The translations under genes were made by a program, and so were the position numbers. 6,948 bases of DNA, taken from contig JAFYAB010000056.1 of NCBI GenBank assembly GCA_017540945.1, positions 1 to 6,948 on the forward strand, given 5' to 3'. Source of the stretch: Oscillospiraceae bacterium. GTDB taxonomy: Bacteria > Bacillota_A > Clostridia > Oscillospirales > Oscillospiraceae. Positions 4,231 through 6,948 of this stretch are shown in pieces; the stretch's first letter is position 1, and each line of letters opens with the position of its first letter. Under the pieces are notes generated by a model. It was not told where the DNA came from. It did no database searches and was given only the letters and a program-made list of their open reading frames with translations.

Positions 4231-6948
4231 ATGGGCAGATTATCGGAAGCATTAAAGGTGAAGCTGGCGACCCTGGGCAAGGCCAAGGTCGGCTCTCTCC
4301 AGGATTTTGTCAAGGATCCCCAGGGGCAGCTGGATCAGCTTCGTCTTGAGAACGACGAATATTTTGTCAAAAATGCGCTGTCCGGTCAAATGGAGGCGCT
4401 CTTCGGCAAGCTCACGCCGGAGAAGCAGCAGGAGATCAACGCGAAAAATCTCCCCGACGAGGAGAAGTGGAACGCTGTCGCCGAGGCCTATGAAGCCCAG
4501 TTCGGCGAGGCCGAGGCCGGCAGGGCTGCGGACGAGGTGGAGAAGACCGTCTCTCCCGACGACCCCCGCTATCCCAAGGAAAAACTGTATTCCAATCCGA
4601 ACAGGGATCAGATCGACGCCCTCCGCGCCGAGATCAAGCCGGACGACCCCGAGGCCCAGGCCAAGCGCGAGCTTCTGGACAAGGTGGAACGGGATCTGAC
4701 CCTGACCAGCGACGAAGCCCTGGATCATTACAACCGAATGGACAGTCTCCTTCAGTATCGGCTGGAGGCCCTGCAGTATACGGAGCGGAACGCCTTTGTC
4801 GAACAGTATCAGGGCGGGAAATACGCCTCCAAGCTGCCCAAGACGGAGAGCAACCATACCAATATGGACTACTACTTCTTCGACAACATCACGCCGAATG
4901 AGTCCAACTTCACAGCCAAGGACAGCAGCGATCTGGTGGGCACCATTCCGGAGTTCCTCTCCCCGGAGATGAAGAAGGACGTGCTGGAGATCACGGACAA
5001 GATGAACGCCCACAGCGACATGTACCACATTCCCGAGGTAACCGTATTCAACAAAAAGACGCCCTCCGGGCACCCCTACTATCTCGCGGAACAGGGCATC
5101 AAGGCCTACGCCTTCTGGCCCCTCCGAACGGCCACTGAGAACCTGGCCAACGCCCTGAAAACCAAGGATTACGACAAGATCCGCGAGGCGGAACAGAAGT
5201 ACAGCGAGATGCGCGCCTTTTCCGACGACATGATGCGGATCATGGGGAAGTACAAGACGCCCCTCTGCGGCGGCAACGTCAACTCCACGAGAAAAGCCAA
5301 CGGCGGCACCGCCGTCCCCCAGGAGCATCTGAAGGACTTCGTCACCCACAGCAAGCTCAACGGTCTGTATATGCTCCACGGCTTCTATAAGAACACCGGC
5401 ATCACGCCCGAAAAATTCTTCAAGGATCCCGCCGCCGCCATGCGGCAGAGCGCCAGACTGTTCCTGGCCCAGGAGGGCATTCATACCAAGCCCACCCTCG
5501 GCTCCAAACTGTACAACGGCATGAGCGCCACTTTCGCAAACGAGGTGAGCCAGGCCTATTTCAATACCGACGCCAGCCTCATCGGCAGAGCCTTTGAAAG
5601 CCTGTCCAGCATGGAAAAGGACCCGGAGAAGCGCAAGCTGATCGCCGGCTGCGGCGGACTGGCCGCGGCGGCGGGCTCGATCGTGGTGAACGAATACTTC
5701 CATAAGATCGAGAAGCTCAGCCAGATGCCGAAGGATAAGGAGGACTATTTCTATCAGCACGTCGCCCTGCTGCCGGAGAACGAGATCGATCTCATCAAGC
5801 TGTACGACAAGCTGGAGGGCGAGAACTGGAAAAAGGACGCGGATCCCAGACGTCTGGCCCAGGAGCTGCGGGCTCATGGCAAGCTGGACTACAGCGAGCT
5901 CGCCGAACGGACCGAGCGGGTCCTGAACGAAGTGGAGGATGAGAGGAATGACGATAAAGCCATTGTAAACAGCGGCTTCCGTCGGGATAGATTCTTCCGC
6001 TCCAGCATGCGGGCCTACACCGAGCTGATCCGCACGGCGACGCCGGAAGAGAAGAAGGACCCCGCTTTCCGAAAGTTCCGCGACAGCGTTTTCGCAATGG
6101 AACTGAAATACGGCAGGAACGGCACCGAGAAGGACGTTGCCGACATGACCAACGTTTGCCGGAAGCTGGACCAGGAGGTCGCCCTGCAGCGGCAGACAAA
6201 GTCCGGCTGGTTCATCAGCACCAGAAACAGCCCCGAGCACGACCACATGGTGATCTCCCAGCGGAAGCTGCAGTACAAGCTGAAGCAGCTGCGCGGCGAG
6301 GAGATCACGGATCTGCCCCAGGACGAGCTGGAGGCCCTGAAGAAGGTCGATCTGAAGCGGCTGATCGACAATGCCCGCAGAGATACCTACGAGTACTGCC
6401 GTCTCAAGACGGACAACGGCAAAAAGGGCTTCGTACACGACGTGGGCGTGGACCGCTATGAAAAGGCCTATGAGAGCCTGGAGACCATAGACGAGATCGC
6501 CGATGCCTGCGGTCTTCTGTCCCCCGGCGAGAAGCTGCTCAATGCAACGAGAAAAGGCCTTCTGAACGGACGAACCGACCGGCAATGGGCCCGGGATATG
6601 GCGGAAACCGCCGCGGCCCGGGCGATCCTCGGCATGACCCTGGCCAACGGCAAAAAGAGCTTCGACGCCCAGGACAAGTATCTGGAAGCCGGCAAGCTGG
6701 CGGAGTCGGAGGCCAAGATCAAGGCGGACCCGGCCTTCCGGCGGATGATGGAGCGCGCCGGGCAGGAAGACATGGTGGACATGATCATCAACGGAAAAAG
6801 CTCCGTCACCGACGCCTACATCCGGGCGAAGGATCAGCTCAAGATGGAGGCCGAGCAGGCGGAGAACGACGCCCAGCACAACCATATCCATGAGCTGGGC
6901 GAGGCGGACAACGTGGAAACCATGACCAGCGAGGACAAAAAGAAAATG
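4231..6948 (+). CDS. Large uncharacterised charged helical protein (partial)
   Basis: The frame is open for 906 codons from the ATG at 4231 to the window edge with no stop, so the C-terminus is missing. The start is well supported by AGGAGG (4217-4222), eight bases upstream. I do not recognise the family. The protein is rich in Lys, Glu, Asp and Ala and reads as mostly alpha-helical, with no N-terminal signal peptide or lipobox, so it appears cytoplasmic or exported by a non-classical route. Visible landmarks are PDDP at 109-112 and 137-140, an aromatic DYYFFDN (213-219), a Gly/Ala-rich hydrophobic segment at 470-486, SGWF with NSPEHDHM (658-673), and DPAFR at 610-614 and again at 833-837. 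No nuclease, ATPase (Walker), protease or transferase motif is apparent. Three terminators upstream make it an independent unit. Codon choice resembles the neighbouring genes, with TTA used only near the start, so recent transfer is not obvious. Confidence 0.85.
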   Translation, partial: MGRLSEALKVKLATLGKAKVGSLQDFVKDPQGQLDQLRLENDEYFVKNALSGQMEALFGKLTPEKQQEINAKNLPDEEKWNAVAEAYEAQFGEAEAGRAADEVEKTVSPDDPRYPKEKLYSNPNRDQIDALRAEIKPDDPEAQAKRELLDKVERDLTLTSDEALDHYNRMDSLLQYRLEALQYTERNAFVEQYQGGKYASKLPKTESNHTNMDYYFFDNITPNESNFTAKDSSDLVGTIPEFLSPEMKKDVLEITDKMNAHSDMYHIPEVTVFNKKTPSGHPYYLAEQGIKAYAFWPLRTATENLANALKTKDYDKIREAEQKYSEMRAFSDDMMRIMGKYKTPLCGGNVNSTRKANGGTAVPQEHLKDFVTHSKLNGLYMLHGFYKNTGITPEKFFKDPAAAMRQSARLFLAQEGIHTKPTLGSKLYNGMSATFANEVSQAYFNTDASLIGRAFESLSSMEKDPEKRKLIAGCGGLAAAAGSIVVNEYFHKIEKLSQMPKDKEDYFYQHVALLPENEIDLIKLYDKLEGENWKKDADPRRLAQELRAHGKLDYSELAERTERVLNEVEDERNDDKAIVNSGFRRDRFFRSSMRAYTELIRTATPEEKKDPAFRKFRDSVFAMELKYGRNGTEKDVADMTNVCRKLDQEVALQRQTKSGWFISTRNSPEHDHMVISQRKLQYKLKQLRGEEITDLPQDELEALKKVDLKRLIDNARRDTYEYCRLKTDNGKKGFVHDVGVDRYEKAYESLETIDEIADACGLLSPGEKLLNATRKGLLNGRTDRQWARDMAETAAARAILGMTLANGKKSFDAQDKYLEAGKLAESEAKIKADPAFRRMMERAGQEDMVDMIINGKSSVTDAYIRAKDQLKMEAEQAENDAQHNHIHELGEADNVETMTSEDKKKM

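Noticed and set aside
4092..4349. Plus-strand 85-codon frame overlapping the start of the large gene
   Set aside because: It begins inside a terminator arm, lacks a ribosome binding site, and overlaps in another frame the well-supported start at 4231.
4252..6891. An 879-codon open frame on the minus strand
   Set aside because: It is codon-aligned and antisense to the plus-strand gene from 4231. Its openness only requires that the sense gene avoid TTA, CTA and TCA codons, which fits the G/C-ending codon choice; its lower boundary is the TTA codon at 4252. The translation is low-complexity Leu/Val/Gly/His-rich and it has no supported start.
1..6948. CRISPR array, rRNA, complete tRNA or insertion sequence
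   Set aside because: No regularly spaced repeats, no rRNA-like stretch, no foldable tRNA and no transposase or terminal inverted repeats were found on either strand.

Overview
The window looks like a chromosomal segment of a GC-rich gut-type Clostridia bacterium, probably of the Oscillospiraceae/Ruminococcaceae kind. This rests on strong AGGAG ribosome binding sites, strongly G/C-ending codons, A/T-flanked intrinsic terminators and the style of the predicted proteins. No taxonomic marker gene is present, so the assignment is an inference.

Layout. Bases 1-513 hold no convincing gene but a dense stack of hairpins and terminator-like structures. A LysR-type regulator follows on the minus strand (514-1425). 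A divergent intergenic region (1426-1659) carries an ATC-N9-GAT (T-N11-A) LysR-type operator centred about 65 bp upstream of the start point predicted from a TTGCGC-N17-TATACT promoter. That promoter reads into a two-gene plus-strand operon: a DUF6282-like metal-dependent hydrolase (1660-2520) and, 32 bp later, a MatC/SLC13-type dicarboxylate-like permease (2553-3872). Together these form a self-contained catabolic module: the regulator senses a compound, the permease imports it or a related anion, and the hydrolase-fold protein processes it. The substrate cannot be read from the sequence. The operon is followed by three intrinsic terminators between 3915 and 4108.

From 4231 to the right edge one reading frame stays open on the plus strand for 906 codons, with a textbook ribosome binding site and no stop. 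It is the largest gene in the window and is cut by the window end. It encodes a very charged, mostly helical protein that I do not recognise, with no N-terminal signal peptide and one internal Gly/Ala-rich hydrophobic segment. It is the main uncharacterised item here. The long minus-strand frame opposite it (4252-6891) is a codon-usage shadow.

Two copies of a roughly 62-64 base repeat, each ending in a terminator-like hairpin, lie in the same orientation on either side of the regulator/hydrolase/permease module (399-462 and 3993-4054). They may be an intergenic repeat family of this genome or the borders of a transferred cassette.
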